64,000 nucleotides of DNA, taken from positions 365,814 to 429,813 of the forward strand of contig CAWJXW010000005.1 of assembly GCA_963846925.1 (NCBI GenBank), read 5' to 3'. The notes below the pieces were generated by a model that ran no database searches, was not told the origin of the DNA, and worked only from the letters and a program-made list of their open reading frames with translations. This document shows positions 30,978-41,783 of the stretch, piece after piece. The translations under genes were made by a program, and so were the position numbers. Source of the DNA: JAQBQB01 sp963846925 (lineage in GTDB: Bacteria > Gemmatimonadota > Gemmatimonadetes > Gemmatimonadales > Gemmatimonadaceae). Positions within the stretch are counted from its first letter, which is position 1. Each line of letters opens with the position of its first letter.

Positions 30978-33278
30978 TCACCACCCGTACTTCGCGCTGC
31001 CCACCACCGTGCGCTGCGGGAACGGGTGGAACAGGAAGTACTTGCGATCGAGCAGATTGTCGACGCCGAGCGACGCGAACCAATGCTGATTGAGGCGGTA
31101 ACTCGCGCGGCTGTCCATCACGAACCATTCGCCGAAGCCTTGGTACGTGTTCGGATGCACGTCGGCGTTGTCGAGCGTGGTATAGAGCTTTCCGCTGTAG
31201 CGGCCGGCGAGCGACAGCGCGAAGCGAGTGCCGAGCCGATACGTGCTCACGAACGTCGCTCGCCACTTCGGGATGTTGGGCAGGAACTTGCCGACCGCGC
31301 TTCCGGCCGGCGCCGTCGCGCTCGCGCGCCCGGACAGCGCGAGCGTTCGCGCATCGAGATACGTCGCGCTCGCGGTCAGCTCGAGACCGCGCACGAGGAT
31401 GTCTCTGGTGCCAGCGGCCACTTCGACGCCGCGGGCGCGAACATGGTCCACGTTCGAGACATACGAGAAAAGCTTGGTCGAGTCGGAGGTCAGCGGCAGG
31501 AACTGCGAGATGATCGCGTCGTGCACGTCGTCCTGAAAAAGCGCCACCTGCGCCGTCCCGCGAGCGAACCCACGCGCCACGCGCAATTCCGCCGAGAGAT
31601 CGTTGTCCGGCCTGAGGTGCGGATCGGGCGACGTGAAGGTCGTGCCCGTCGAAATGAGCTGGTACAACTCGGCGGCCGTCGCGAAGCGATAGGCCTTGGC
31701 CATCGACGTCGTGATCTGCCAGTCGGGCAACACGCCCCAGGCGAGCACCGCCTTGGGCGAGAAGTGCGACGCCGCCGCACCGGGCTGCACGACTCGCGTG
31801 CCTCCGTTGACGTTGAGACCGTCGAAGGTCCGCCACCATTCGTATCGGCCGCCAGCCGTGAGGACGAGCGCCGGCGCCAGCGTCCATTGCTCCTGCGCCC
31901 AGAGCGCTTCGGTGCGCGTGTCGCCACTGCCCTCGGTCGCGACAGTGGTGAACGATCCGGCGCGCCAGTCCGTGGTGGTGTAGGTCGGGTTGAGTAGCCG
32001 GTACGAGTCCTCATGAACGCCGAACGTTACCACGTGCCCGGCGTCGAGCCCGCCCGCATGCCACGACCCCTTGAGGTCGATGCTGGACCAGCCCGTTCCG
32101 TCGAGCACGGCCACCCGGCCCGCCGTGCCGAAGCTCGTGTCGCTCGACGCGGTCGTCGGAAAGCGCTGCTGGTCGGTGTTCATGCGGTACAACGCGCCGA
32201 CCAGCTCGATGTCCCAATCGCGAAGGGTTTCCGTGCGGAGGGAAATGCTGTGCATCGAGTGGGTCTCGTTCAGGTCATAGAGGCCGCTCGCGAATCCGGC
32301 TTGCGCCGCAAACGTCGGCTGTCCGCCCTTGTCGAGATACGTGTCGACCTCAGAGCTGGCGTCGTTCTTCCAGTAGCCGAACGTATAGGCGAGACGTGCC
32401 GAGGGCGCGATGTCGTAGCCGACCTTGATCTTCCCGCTCGTCATGTCGGTGTGCAGCAGGCCGGACGCACCGAGAACGTTCGCGGCCGCGCCAAGCGGGT
32501 TCTGTTCCGAATATCCGCCCGTCGTTCCGGTCGGGAACGTGGCCCCCGTGACGTACGTCAGCGGCTGGGCGTGGCTGTTCTGGTATCTGCCGCTCGCCCA
32601 GAATGACAGTTTTCCGAATCTATCGCCCACGATCGCGTTGGTCTGACTCGTGCCGAACGTGCGTCGCGTGCCGTACAGCGAAAACCGCTGGAGGGCCTGG
32701 GTCTGCTCGATCGATCCGGTCAGCGAGTCCGGCTCGCGCGTCGTGATCTCCATGACCGCCCCCATCGAATTGCCGGCGTACACCGCCGAGAATGGTCCGT
32801 ACATCACGTCGATGCGCGCGATCTCCTCGGGCGACACGAGCCCCCACCGAGGCCCGCCGATGGCGTTGTCGTTGGCGATGAGCGCCGTCAAGGGAACGCC
32901 ATCGGCGAACACGAGACTGCGCGCGCTCGAGTTGACGCCCCACGAGCGCGTCGCCATCGTCGCTTGAGTGTCGCCGTAGTTTCGCTTTCTCAAGAACATG
33001 CTCGGCAGGTACTTCACGGCGTCTTCCGGGTCGACGAGGTTGACGGCCCGCTCCACCGCCTGCGGAGTCACGCTTGCCGCGGCCGGCAGCGTCAGCCGTT
33101 GGATCACCTTCACCTTCGTCTCGTCGTCGCTTTCGGCGGTGGTCTTCACCGTGCCGCGCTTGATGGCCGTGTCGGCCTTCGGGGGGGCGACCTGTGCAGC
33201 GCCAACCGCGGCCATCGCATGCGCCGCGGTGAAAAACGTGAATGCCGCTATTCGTGATGACACCAATCGCTCGCGCAT
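30978..33278 (-). CDS. TonB-dependent receptor 1 (metal-uptake type)
   Basis: Outer-membrane gated channel powered by TonB, 766 residues. ATG 33278 gives a signal peptide (FFTAAHAMAAVGAAQ); the longer frame to 33377 lacks one. The plug domain has DPEDAVKYLPS, RKRNYGDTQAT, GGPRWGLV and IDVMYGPFSA, and the barrel ends at a terminal Trp (SAKYGW). It is a close paralogue of the receptor at 37905-40221, which lies in a copper operon. Downstream on the same strand are the broken ATPase and ZIP gene, so it may import chelated zinc or a similar metal. It is divergent from receptor 2. Confidence 0.92.
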   Translation of the reverse strand: MRERLVSSRIAAFTFFTAAHAMAAVGAAQVAPPKADTAIKRGTVKTTAESDDETKVKVIQRLTLPAAASVTPQAVERAVNLVDPEDAVKYLPSMFLRKRNYGDTQATMATRSWGVNSSARSLVFADGVPLTALIANDNAIGGPRWGLVSPEEIARIDVMYGPFSAVYAGNSMGAVMEITTREPDSLTGSIEQTQALQRFSLYGTRRTFGTSQTNAIVGDRFGKLSFWASGRYQNSHAQPLTYVTGATFPTGTTGGYSEQNPLGAAANVLGASGLLHTDMTSGKIKVGYDIAPSARLAYTFGYWKNDASSEVDTYLDKGGQPTFAAQAGFASGLYDLNETHSMHSISLRTETLRDWDIELVGALYRMNTDQQRFPTTASSDTSFGTAGRVAVLDGTGWSSIDLKGSWHAGGLDAGHVVTFGVHEDSYRLLNPTYTTTDWRAGSFTTVATEGSGDTRTEALWAQEQWTLAPALVLTAGGRYEWWRTFDGLNVNGGTRVVQPGAAASHFSPKAVLAWGVLPDWQITTSMAKAYRFATAAELYQLISTGTTFTSPDPHLRPDNDLSAELRVARGFARGTAQVALFQDDVHDAIISQFLPLTSDSTKLFSYVSNVDHVRARGVEVAAGTRDILVRGLELTASATYLDARTLALSGRASATAPAGSAVGKFLPNIPKWRATFVSTYRLGTRFALSLAGRYSGKLYTTLDNADVHPNTYQGFGEWFVMDSRASYRLNQHWFASLGVDNLLDRKYFLFHPFPQRTVVGSAKYGW

Positions 33279-33557
33279 GGTTTGTCGGTTTGCCGTCGGC
33301 AGAACTCGTGCGAGCACGATCGTCCGCCGGTGGTCGAATTGCGGGAGCCACCTGACAGCGAACGCGGCCCAACGCACCAGGGCACCCAGCAGTTGAACCC
33401 TTCGTTGTCACGACATGGCCGCTCGTGTGAAGGCCACTGCCGGCCGTTGAATCAGGACGCGCGCCTTGGTGACGAATCGGTAGGCTCAGCGACGGGGAAA
33501 GCCGAACCGCGCGACGATGTCGGCGAGGCTCTGCGGTCGGCTCTTGCCGGAGCTTCG

Positions 33558-35946
33558 ATGTTTGCACGGAACAATTGTTGGGCATTCGTCGCAATCGGCT
33601 TGTTCGCAATTCCAAGTCACGTCGCGCGTGCGGCGCGACACGCGCGTCACGCTGGCACTTACAACGCCGACGTCTCCGGCGTCGTCACCGACAGCACGAA
33701 CGGGCGACCCCTCGCCTCGGCCGAGGTGAGCGTCGCGAACCAATCCGGCGCGGTGATCGCCAACGCGACGGCGAGCACGTTTGGCGCCTTCACTTTTCAC
33801 AACCTGGCGCCCGGTTCCTATCGCGTCCGTGTCCGCCTGATCGGGTTCCGCGCCGAGGAAAGACCAGTGACGATCGGCTTATCGGCCAACGCCACGCAGA
33901 TCGTGAACTTTGCGTTGACCCCCATCGGGAAGACCCTGCAGGCCATGCAGGTGACGACACAGCCCGTCGTGACGCTGGATTCGAGGACCGGCAATCAAAT
34001 CTTCAAACAGAACGCCTTTCACAGCGCGCCCACGACGACGACGTCGCAAATCATCCAAGTATCCGTCGCCGGAGCCGCTCGCGGTCCCACGGGCGAGGTA
34101 CACATCCGCGGTCAGCACGCCGAGTACACGTTCTACGTCGACGGCGTGCCCGTGCCTGCCGGGATTTCTGGTTCCCTGAACGAGCTCTTCGACCCGGATG
34201 TCGTGGATCATATCGACTTCCAAACAGGCGGATGGGACGCCGAGTACGGCGGGCGCATCGCCGCGGTCGTGAACGTCACGACCAAGATTCCCACGGGCGG
34301 CGTTCAAGGAAATGTGAGCGCGTACGGCGGCGGGTATTCGGGATCGACGGTGTCGGGCCCGAACGGGTCGAATGGGCAGTCGGCGCTGGTGAGCGACAAC
34401 CATGGGCCGTGGGGATTCTTCGTCTCTGGCGCCCGGCAATTCAGCGACATGCGTCTCGAGCCGCTCGTGATCGACCCGGTCACCAAGTTGATCAGCAATT
34501 TCCACAACAGCGGCACCGATCTCTACGGCTTCGGGAAACTCCAATACACGCCGAACACGCACGACGTCTTCATGCTGGAGGTGAATCTCTCCACCACGGA
34601 CTTTGCGGTCCCGTTCGACTCGACCGGCGGTGCGTTCCAGAACGATCATCAGAACGACGCCAACAGCTTCGTGAATTTCGGCTGGCATCACCAGATCGGC
34701 GAGCCCGACTCGGCTGGGCAAACGCGGGGCGACGTGTTCGGTGCGCTCTTCTTCCGCCACTCGTCGCTGCGATACGATCCCGATCCCAACGACGACCCCG
34801 CGTTTCAGTTTTTCCCCGACACGACGTTCTTCAACATCTCCGAGAACCGAAGCGCCAATATCTATGGCGTGAAATTCGACTACACGCTGCGTGGAGGTCA
34901 CGAGACGGAATTCAAGTTCGGAACGCTTTCGTCGGTGACGAGCGGCCACGAGGATTTCTCCACCTTCAATGCGATTGCGCTTGGGCCCCAGTCGAACGTC
35001 ACGCTGAATGGAAACGACATCGGCTTCTACGGACAGGCCGCGTACTCGCCCACCGAACGGCTGCAGATACGAGGCGGTCTCCGTTTCGATTCGCAATCAG
35101 CTCCGGATACACCGACTCAAAGCCAGGTCAGTCCCCGGATCAGGCTCAACTTTTATCCGTCCGCGTTGACGACGGCCTACTTGTACTACGGCCGCCTCTT
35201 CATGCCGACGAACATCGAGGACCTTCGCGACCATCACGAGCGCCTCGCAGGGCGGCGCGGCGAATCAACCGACGCTTCCTGAACGCGACAACTTTTACGA
35301 GGCCGCGGTCATCCATCGGTTCCCGAAGGCCGGGCTCGTCGCGAAGCTTTCTGTCTATCACAAGCAGAGCAATCCGGGCATCGACGACAACACGGTCCCC
35401 GGCTCCGCCATCGTGACCGACGTGAACATCGAGCACGTTCGGGTGACCGGCATCGAAGCCGTTCTCGAAGCGCAGCCCCAGGGTCCGTTCTCCGGCTACA
35501 TCAACGCCGCGTTGAATCACGCCTACGGCTACGGCACAATCACCGGAGGTTTCTTCCCGGCCGCACCGCCGAGCGGCAACTTCGACCTCGACCACGATCA
35601 GCGGTTGTCGGTCGTGGCGGGGGGCACGTACGCTCCGAAGCATCTCTTCGTGAGCGGGCTGGTCATCTACGGCTCGGGTCTGACCAACGGCGTCGATCCC
35701 GCCGACTGCAAGTGTTCCGTCGGCACGGGGCTGTTCGACTTCAACGACGGGATTCACGTTTCGCCGAACACGATCTTCAATGCGGCGGGCGGCTACTCGT
35801 TTGTCGTCCGCGGCTCGGTGTTCACGCCCCAGCTCTACGTCGAGAACGTCTTCGACAGGAGCTACCTGCTCAAGGGGGCATTTTTCAGCGGGCCGTCGGT
35901 GGGCCGGCCGCGCAGCTTCCAGCTCAAGCTCAAGGCGACGTTCTAA
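33558..35946 (+). CDS. TonB-dependent receptor 2 with carboxypeptidase-like N-domain, one frameshift
   Basis: About 795 residues. A signal-like segment is followed by a CarboxypepD_reg beta-domain (GVVTDSTNGRPLASAEV, FTFHNLAPGSYRV), then plug (VHIRGQHAEYTFYVDGVPV, GGWDAEYGGR) and barrel ending in KATF. GGAG lies 5 bases before ATG 33558. A surplus G near 35229 breaks the frame; the paralogue at 43839-46231 shows the intact reading (DLRTITSASQGG). The regulatory-like domain is typical of receptors for larger ligands. It diverges from receptor 1 across 279 bases, suggesting shared control. Ligand is unknown. Confidence 0.9.
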
Positions 35947-35996
35947 CTGGCCGGTCCGCATTGCAGGACGCGGCGACCCACGAACTGCACGCGCTT

Positions 35997-36563
35997 TCAC
36001 GCCGACTGTGTTCGTGGCCGAAGCGCGAGTCCAGTCGCGACCAGGGCGAGTGCGAGTGCCGCCCATGAAACCAGCGGTGTTCCGAATCGACCCGAATCCG
36101 CGGACGTCCGAATGCTGGTCGAAGAAGCCGGTCGCTTCGATCCTTCCGGTCCGGTCCACTCGACGACCTCGCCGCCGGCGTACGTCTGCCACGTCGGCCA
36201 CGTGACCTTCGCTTCAGTTTTCGGGTTCGCCGCGCTGAACGGAAACTCCACGAATCGCTGTGGGGGGAGCGTGCCGGTCCAGACGGCCCCGGTGATGTGT
36301 TTCGCCGAGTCCGAGAGCACCTCGAGCTGCCACCCCGGAACCTCCTCGAACGACGTCACCCGAACTTCCGCCGGGAAACGAATCTCGACACGGGTCGTCG
36401 CGACGGTTTTCTCGTTCGGCACGCGGAGCACGTAGCGCTCGAACGTGCCGATCGCGGACGTCTTCGGGAACACCACGGCGTGAGCGAAAGCAACCAGCGG
36501 CACGGTGATGACGACTGTCGCGGCGGCAACGGCCGCCAGCCCAACCTTCACGGGAGTACGCAT
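35997..36563 (-). CDS. ycnI: YcnI/DUF1775 copper-associated membrane-anchored protein
   Basis: 188 residues. A signal peptide ends in VAFA, leaving His as the first mature residue (HAVVFPK), the copper-binding position known for YcnI. The beta-sandwich domain has FERYVLRVPNEK, PGWQLEV and ITGAVWTG with the conserved Trp, and a C-terminal helix (WAALALALVATGLAL) anchors it. ATG 36563 lies 9 bases after the copCD stop, so translation is probably coupled. It is thought to act as a copper chaperone outside the inner membrane, feeding or partnering CopC/CopD. It is the last gene of the operon. Confidence 0.9.
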   Translation of the reverse strand: MRTPVKVGLAAVAAATVVITVPLVAFAHAVVFPKTSAIGTFERYVLRVPNEKTVATTRVEIRFPAEVRVTSFEEVPGWQLEVLSDSAKHITGAVWTGTLPPQRFVEFPFSAANPKTEAKVTWPTWQTYAGGEVVEWTGPEGSKRPASSTSIRTSADSGRFGTPLVSWAALALALVATGLALRPRTQSA

Positions 36564-36571
36564 GAGTCGAG

Positions 36572-37891
36572 TCACGAATGGGTGAGCGTCGCCTGCGACG
36601 CAGAGTTCATGGAAGGGGGAGGGGACACGTACGCGAGCCAGCCGCCTAGCAGGATTACGAGAATCATCACGACCACCTCGAGGCGCAGCACCCAACGAAA
36701 GACGTCGACCGCCGGCGCGCCCCCCGAGGACATACGCGGCAGGGTCCTCGACCGATGGTACGCGCCGAAGCCGATCAGCACGCACAGGCCGATCACCTTG
36801 GCGAGCGTGATCGCGCCGTACGCCGACGTGAACAGCGCGCGAACCGACGGAAGAAACGCGATCGCTTGAATCGTCCCCGTCACCGCCACGAGAACGACCG
36901 CCCAGAACGCGACAGCGGACACGCGCATCACCTCCCGCCGCATCGCGCCAGCGTTGTTGCGCGGCACGATGAGGATCCATGTCAAACCGCCCAGCCAAGC
37001 GGCGCCGGCGGCGAGATGGAGCGCCTTGGCCGGCACCGCGACTATCGGATGCATCGCCGCCGGGTGCCCCGCGCCCCCGCTCACGAGAATCGCCGCACCC
37101 GCGAACACGAACGCGAGGCGGTAACGTCGCGCGAGCCAGGATGCCCAAAGAGCGAGCACCGCCAGCCCGATGCGCCACTCTTCGACGCGCGCCACGCCAC
37201 TTCGCAGAAGCGCCGTCGTCTCGTCGCCGCCGAGTTGATGGCTCGGCGACGCGTTCACCAGCCAGGCGACGAAGTGCAGAGCCAGCAAAAAGGCGGCGGC
37301 CAACGCCAGCCGGTTCACCGCGCCACTCGCGTGTTTCGCACCGAATTCACCCAGCGATGAAAACGACGCGAAGCCGAGAAGCCCGGTGAGCGCCATCAGC
37401 GCGGCGAGCGCGAGCCCGCGGAGAGCCGCGGGAATGATCGGCGCACCGAGTGCCGACGGACCCCAGACTGGTGCCTGCGCTCCACTCGTCGTGTCGGTGG
37501 CCGGCGGAGTTGCTTGCGAGGATCCGACCCAGAACGCGTAGGTGCCTTCCACCGGATGGCCGTCGGCCGAAACGACGCGCCACCGCACCCGATACGCGCC
37601 GGCGGCGAGCGATTCGATGGTGCCGATGACCGCTCGCACGTCGCGCGGGTCGCCGTGCACCGCGAGTCGCCGCGTCGTCCCGTCGCTCGCGACAATGGAA
37701 ATCTGCGCGAGCGCCGGATCGATCTCCTCGCTGAAGACGAGCCGCACCCGCGCCGGGCTCGACGCCAAATGCGAACCTGCCGCCGGCTCGGCGCTCAGCA
37801 ACATCGCGTGCGCCTGCGCCACGGCGCGCAACGCCAGGAGCAGCACGATCGCCACTCCCAGCGCCACCACGCCGCGGCGCAGGGTCGTCAT
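36572..37891 (-). CDS. copCD: CopC-CopD fusion, copper binding and import protein
   Basis: 439 residues from ATG 37891 (a GTG one codon earlier is possible). The CopC part (about 1-125) has a signal ending AQA, mature N-terminal His (HAMLLSAEP) and the second copper His in DGHPVEGTY. The CopD part (about 150-435) has eight or so membrane helices, with AGAAWLGGLTW and GAYHRSR motifs typical of PcoD. CopC binds periplasmic Cu(II) and CopD moves copper inward. It starts about 14 bases after the stop of TonB receptor 3, so outer and inner membrane copper steps are co-transcribed. Confidence 0.93.
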   Translation of the reverse strand: MTTLRRGVVALGVAIVLLLALRAVAQAHAMLLSAEPAAGSHLASSPARVRLVFSEEIDPALAQISIVASDGTTRRLAVHGDPRDVRAVIGTIESLAAGAYRVRWRVVSADGHPVEGTYAFWVGSSQATPPATDTTSGAQAPVWGPSALGAPIIPAALRGLALAALMALTGLLGFASFSSLGEFGAKHASGAVNRLALAAAFLLALHFVAWLVNASPSHQLGGDETTALLRSGVARVEEWRIGLAVLALWASWLARRYRLAFVFAGAAILVSGGAGHPAAMHPIVAVPAKALHLAAGAAWLGGLTWILIVPRNNAGAMRREVMRVSAVAFWAVVLVAVTGTIQAIAFLPSVRALFTSAYGAITLAKVIGLCVLIGFGAYHRSRTLPRMSSGGAPAVDVFRWVLRLEVVVMILVILLGGWLAYVSPPPSMNSASQATLTHS

Positions 37892-37904
37892 CACCGCGCG
37901 GGGC

Positions 37905-40221
37905 TCACAGCGTGTACTTCAGGCTCGCGACGAACGTCCGCTGCGGGAACGGATGAAACAAGAAGTACTTTCGGTCGAGCAGGTTGTCGACGCCGATCGA
38001 TGCGAACCAGTGTGCGTCCATGCGGTGCGTGGCGCGGGCGTCCATCACGAACCACTCGGTGAACCCCTGGTACGTGTTCGGATTCACATCCGTGTTGTCG
38101 AGCGTCGTGAACATCTTGCTCGCGTACCGCCCGCTCAGCGCGATCGACGTTGCCGGTGACGCGTGGTACGTCCCGACGAACGTCGTGCGCCACTTCGGGA
38201 TGTTGGGAAGGAACTTCCCGACGGCGCTCCCGGCCGGCGCGGTGGCACTGGCACGGCCGGACAATGCCAGGGTCCGCGCGTCGACGTACGTGCCGTTGGC
38301 GGAGAGCTCGAGTCCGCGCACCAGCACGTCGTTCACGTTGACCACGCCTTCGATTCCTCGAGCGCGCACGTGGTCCACGTTCGAAACATACGAAAAGAGC
38401 GTCGGCGAGTTCGCGACGAGCGGCAAGAACTGCGAGATGATCGCGTCGTGCACGTCGTCCTGAAACAGCGCCATCTGCGCGCTGCCCCGGTCGAACGTCC
38501 GCTGCACGCGCAACTCCGCGGCGAGGTCGTTGTCGGGCTTGAGATTCGGATCGGGCGAAGTGAACGTCGTACCGGTGGAAACGAGCTGATAGAGCTCGGC
38601 CGGCGTCGCGAACCGATAGGCCTTGCCCACTGATCCACTGAGCGTCCAGTTCGGCGACGCGCCCCATGTCAGCACCGCTTTCGGCGAGAACTTCGACGTG
38701 CGCACCTCGGGCTGCACGACGGTCGTATTCCCGTTGACATTGATCCCATCGAAAGCACGCCACCACTCGTAGCGCCCGCCAAGCGTCAGCCGCACCGTCG
38801 GCGCGAGCGTCCAGGCGTCTTGCACCCACGCCCCTTCCGTCTCCGTCTTCCCCTGACCTCGCGTCGATATCGTCGTGAAGTCACCGGAGCGCCAGTCGGC
38901 CGTGTTGTACGTCGGGTTGACCAGCGCGTAGTGGTCGAAATGCGCGCCGAAGGTCACGATGTGCGTCGCGAGCATCCCGCCCTGGTGCCAGGCGCCCTTC
39001 ACGTCTCCGCGTGTACCAGCCCGTGCCGTCGAGTACGGCGACCTTGCCCGGCGTTCCGAACGTGTTGCCAGTCGACGACGCGGTGGACGGCGTCCGCTGC
39101 TGGTCCTTGCCGAAGTCGTACTGCGTCGCGACGACCTCGAAGTCCCAATCGCGTTTCGTATCGCTGCGAATCGACAGACTGTTCGCCGTGTGGTTCTCGA
39201 CGAGGTTGTAGTAGCCGCTCGCGAAACCGGCCTGGCCGGCGAAGGTGTCTTGTCCTGAATTTGCCAGATACGAGTCGACGCCGGCGATCGCCGAATTGTG
39301 CCAGAGCCCGAACGTGTACGTGGCGAGCAGTGATGGGCTGAAATCGTACGCGAGCTTGAGGTTCGCGTTCGTCATCGCCGTGTGCAGCAGGCCGGTCGCG
39401 CCGAGGACGTTGGCGGACGCACCCAGCTTGTTCGTCGCGGTGTATCCACCCGTCGTTCCAGTCGGGAAACTCGCGCCCGTGACGAACGTGAGCGGCTGGC
39501 TGTTGCTGTTCTCGTAGTCGCCGCCCGCCCAGAACGAGAATTTGCCGAAGCGATCGCCGATCGCGGCGCTCGTGCGCGCGGTTCCAAACGTCCGCGTGGT
39601 TCCATAGAGGGAGAAGCGCTGCGCGGCGCCGGTCTGTTGGAGCGACGCCTCGAGCGAATCCGGCTGGCGCGTCGTGAGCTGCATGACCGCGCCCATGGAG
39701 TTCCCCGGGTAGGCCGCCGAGAACGGCCCGTACATCACGTCGATGCGCGCGATCTCGTCGGGCGGCACGAGCCCCCACCGCGGTCCGCCGACGGTGTTGT
39801 TGTTGGCGATGAGCGCCGTGATCGGCACGCCGTCGGCGTAGATCATCGTTCGCGCGCTCGAGCTGACGCCCCAGACGCGCGTCTCCACGGTCGCCTGCGT
39901 GTCGCCATAGTTCCGCTTCCGAACGAATAGACTCGGCAGGTACTTCACCGCGTCTTCCGGGTCGACGGCGTTGACCGTCTGGTCGACCTGCTTTGCCGTA
40001 ACCGTGGCGATCGCCGGGAGCGTGAGGCTTTGCAGCACCGTGAGCCGTGTTTCGCTGCCACGGGTCGCGGTGACTGTTACCGCACCCAGCTTCGCGGTGT
40101 CTCGGCTCGTCGACGTGGTCGGAGTGGCCGACTGCTGCGCGCCGAGAGACGCGGCCAGCCCCGCCAGCGGAATCGTTGCGGCGGCGAAGAGTCGCCGCCA
40201 CGAGCGTTCATATATCAGCAT
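37905..40221 (-). CDS. TonB-dependent receptor 3 (copper operon), one frameshift
   Basis: About 772 residues. ATG 40221 opens a signal peptide (PLAGLAASLGAQQ). Plug motifs match receptor 1: DPEDAVKYLPS, RKRNYGDTQAT, GGPRWGLV. The frame breaks near 39007-39012, where DGTGWYT should join VKGAWHQGG; one surplus base explains it and both sides are well conserved. It is followed by copCD and ycnI and preceded by a Cys/His-rich small protein, so it is best read as the outer-membrane copper receptor of a copper-uptake operon. The barrel ends in KYTL instead of the usual aromatic last residue. Confidence 0.9.
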
Positions 40222-40355
40222 CTGAAACCCCTGTTCGAATTTGGATGCGCGCCGCACGTCTCTGGAGAGCCGGCGAACACCGGAATCCGAGACGCCGCGC
40301 CGCTCGTTGACCGAGCGGTTCCCAACGGCTGCCGAGTTGTGGACTGCGGCTGGTG

Positions 40356-40748
40356 TCAGCCGAGCAGCGTTGTGCGTGCGGGCGGTCCGTTCGCGAACGG
40401 CAGGCGATGCGGTGGCGCTTCGGCCGGTGCGGGATCAGCCGGCGCAACGATCCGCGCGGTGACGCGCACCACACGCGCGGCCGGGTTTACCGCGACTCTT
40501 GTCGCGGGCGGCGCGGCGGGCGACGCAGAGCAGCAATCGCCGAGGCAGGTGCAGTGCTTCGAGGCGGGCGCCTGTTCTCCGCCACCCCCTGAGCCGTGCT
40601 CCATGCCGGCCATGTGCCCGGCGTGCGCCGCATGGGAACCGCCCCCGTGCATCGGGCACGAGTGGAGCGCGCCAGGCTCGGAGAGCATGGCGCCGAACCA
40701 CAGGGACCAGATCCCTATGAGGGCGCGAAACCAGATGGGGCGAAGCAC
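40356..40748 (-). CDS. Small His/Met/Cys-rich exported protein at the head of the copper operon
   Basis: 130 residues, GTG start. A hydrophobic helix (about 8-22) is followed by a segment dense in His and Met (CPMHGGGSH, HAGHMAGMEHG, about 31-52) and a Cys cluster (HCTCLGDCC, about 65-73), then an Ala/Pro tail. His, Met and Cys are copper ligands, and the next genes are the receptor, copCD and ycnI, so a periplasmic copper-binding role is likely. No defined family was recognised. It parallels the Cys/His protein that heads the czc operon. A gap of 134 bases separates it from receptor 3. Confidence 0.7.
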   Translation of the reverse strand: MLRPIWFRALIGIWSLWFGAMLSEPGALHSCPMHGGGSHAAHAGHMAGMEHGSGGGGEQAPASKHCTCLGDCCSASPAAPPATRVAVNPAARVVRVTARIVAPADPAPAEAPPHRLPFANGPPARTTLLG

Positions 40749-40975
40749 AATTGAAGTTATCGCGCTTCTTAAACGAAGGTCAGAGGGCCACGCGGACAGC
40801 CGACTAGAACCTGCCGATGAGCCCCACCCGAACGGAGCGTCTAGGCGTCGAGAGGGTCAGCGCCGACGAGACCTTGGCGATGGTCGCCGATCGTATCCGT
40901 CCTGTGATGCCATCGTGATGCGTCGCCGGTCCAATTCTTCGATCGCTACATTCCTCGACCCGCCAGGGAGAGTAC

Positions 40976-41758
40976 ATGAAGTTCATCCGCGCCGATCGAC
41001 TCGTTGCCGTGGGGCTGCTGATTGGGGTCAGCGTGTCCGCCAGCGCGCAATCGCCATTCCTGTTCGCGACGCAGCCTCCCACCACCGACGCACGTGTAAC
41101 GACGTCAGCCGACGCCGGCTACAACGCGCGGGCGTTCGAGCCGGTCGCCGGCGAACGGCTCGAACCGCGCGCCACGCTCGTCGCGGTCCTGTCGCCGCTC
41201 TTCTCGCTTCAGAGCCAGCTCGCGGTCGCGAGCACGCTGGACCATCAGGCTCGGTTGTCGGGTCAAGTGGAGCTTATGGCGACGCCGGTGCGGCACGGTG
41301 GGTTCGCGCTCGCGTCGGCGTTCGGCGTCCGACACGAGTACTCGGGCGCGGATGTCGCCTTGGCGCGCGTCGTCGCGGCGCGGACGACCAACGGTTCCGC
41401 TCTCGCCGCCGACGTTCTGTTCGAGCACGCATTCGCTCGCGGGCGCGATGCGGTCGACATCGTCACCACGGTTGGAGCCACGCGAGCACTGACCCAACGC
41501 CTGTCGGTTGGCGTGGAGGCCGTCGGTTCAGACCTCGAAGGTTTGGTGGATCCGGAAGAGGCCGAAGGCGGGGCAACGCTGTTGATTGGACCCACGGTCG
41601 GCGTCGGCGTCTCGGACCGATGGCGCATGTTGTTGGGTGGAGGCCCCGTTGTCCGGGCGACGACGAACAAGCCGCTCAATCAAATAGGGCCCTCGATTGG
41701 GGCGCCGAACGGCCAGACGGGATACGTATTCCGGATCTCGCTCCGGCGCGTTTGGTAG
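40976..41758 (+). CDS. Probable outer-membrane beta-barrel protein, unknown function
   Basis: 260 residues. A clear signal peptide (VGLLIGVSVSASAQ) is followed by alternating amphipathic strands and ends with a terminal Trp (RISLRRVW), as in outer-membrane barrels. No specific family motif is visible. It is divergent from the copper operon over 227 bases and convergent with the metalloprotease, so it may share regulation with the copper genes. A role is not assigned. Confidence 0.65.
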   Translation: MKFIRADRLVAVGLLIGVSVSASAQSPFLFATQPPTTDARVTTSADAGYNARAFEPVAGERLEPRATLVAVLSPLFSLQSQLAVASTLDHQARLSGQVELMATPVRHGGFALASAFGVRHEYSGADVALARVVAARTTNGSALAADVLFEHAFARGRDAVDIVTTVGATRALTQRLSVGVEAVGSDLEGLVDPEEAEGGATLLIGPTVGVGVSDRWRMLLGGGPVVRATTNKPLNQIGPSIGAPNGQTGYVFRISLRRVW

Positions 41759-41783
41759 GAGCTCTCGAGACGGCGGAACCGGT

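Noticed and set aside
33279..33557. Cobalamin riboswitch before TonB receptors 1 and 2
   Set aside because: A GCCACTG string is present, but the order of the conserved boxes and the pairing expected for the B12 aptamer are absent.
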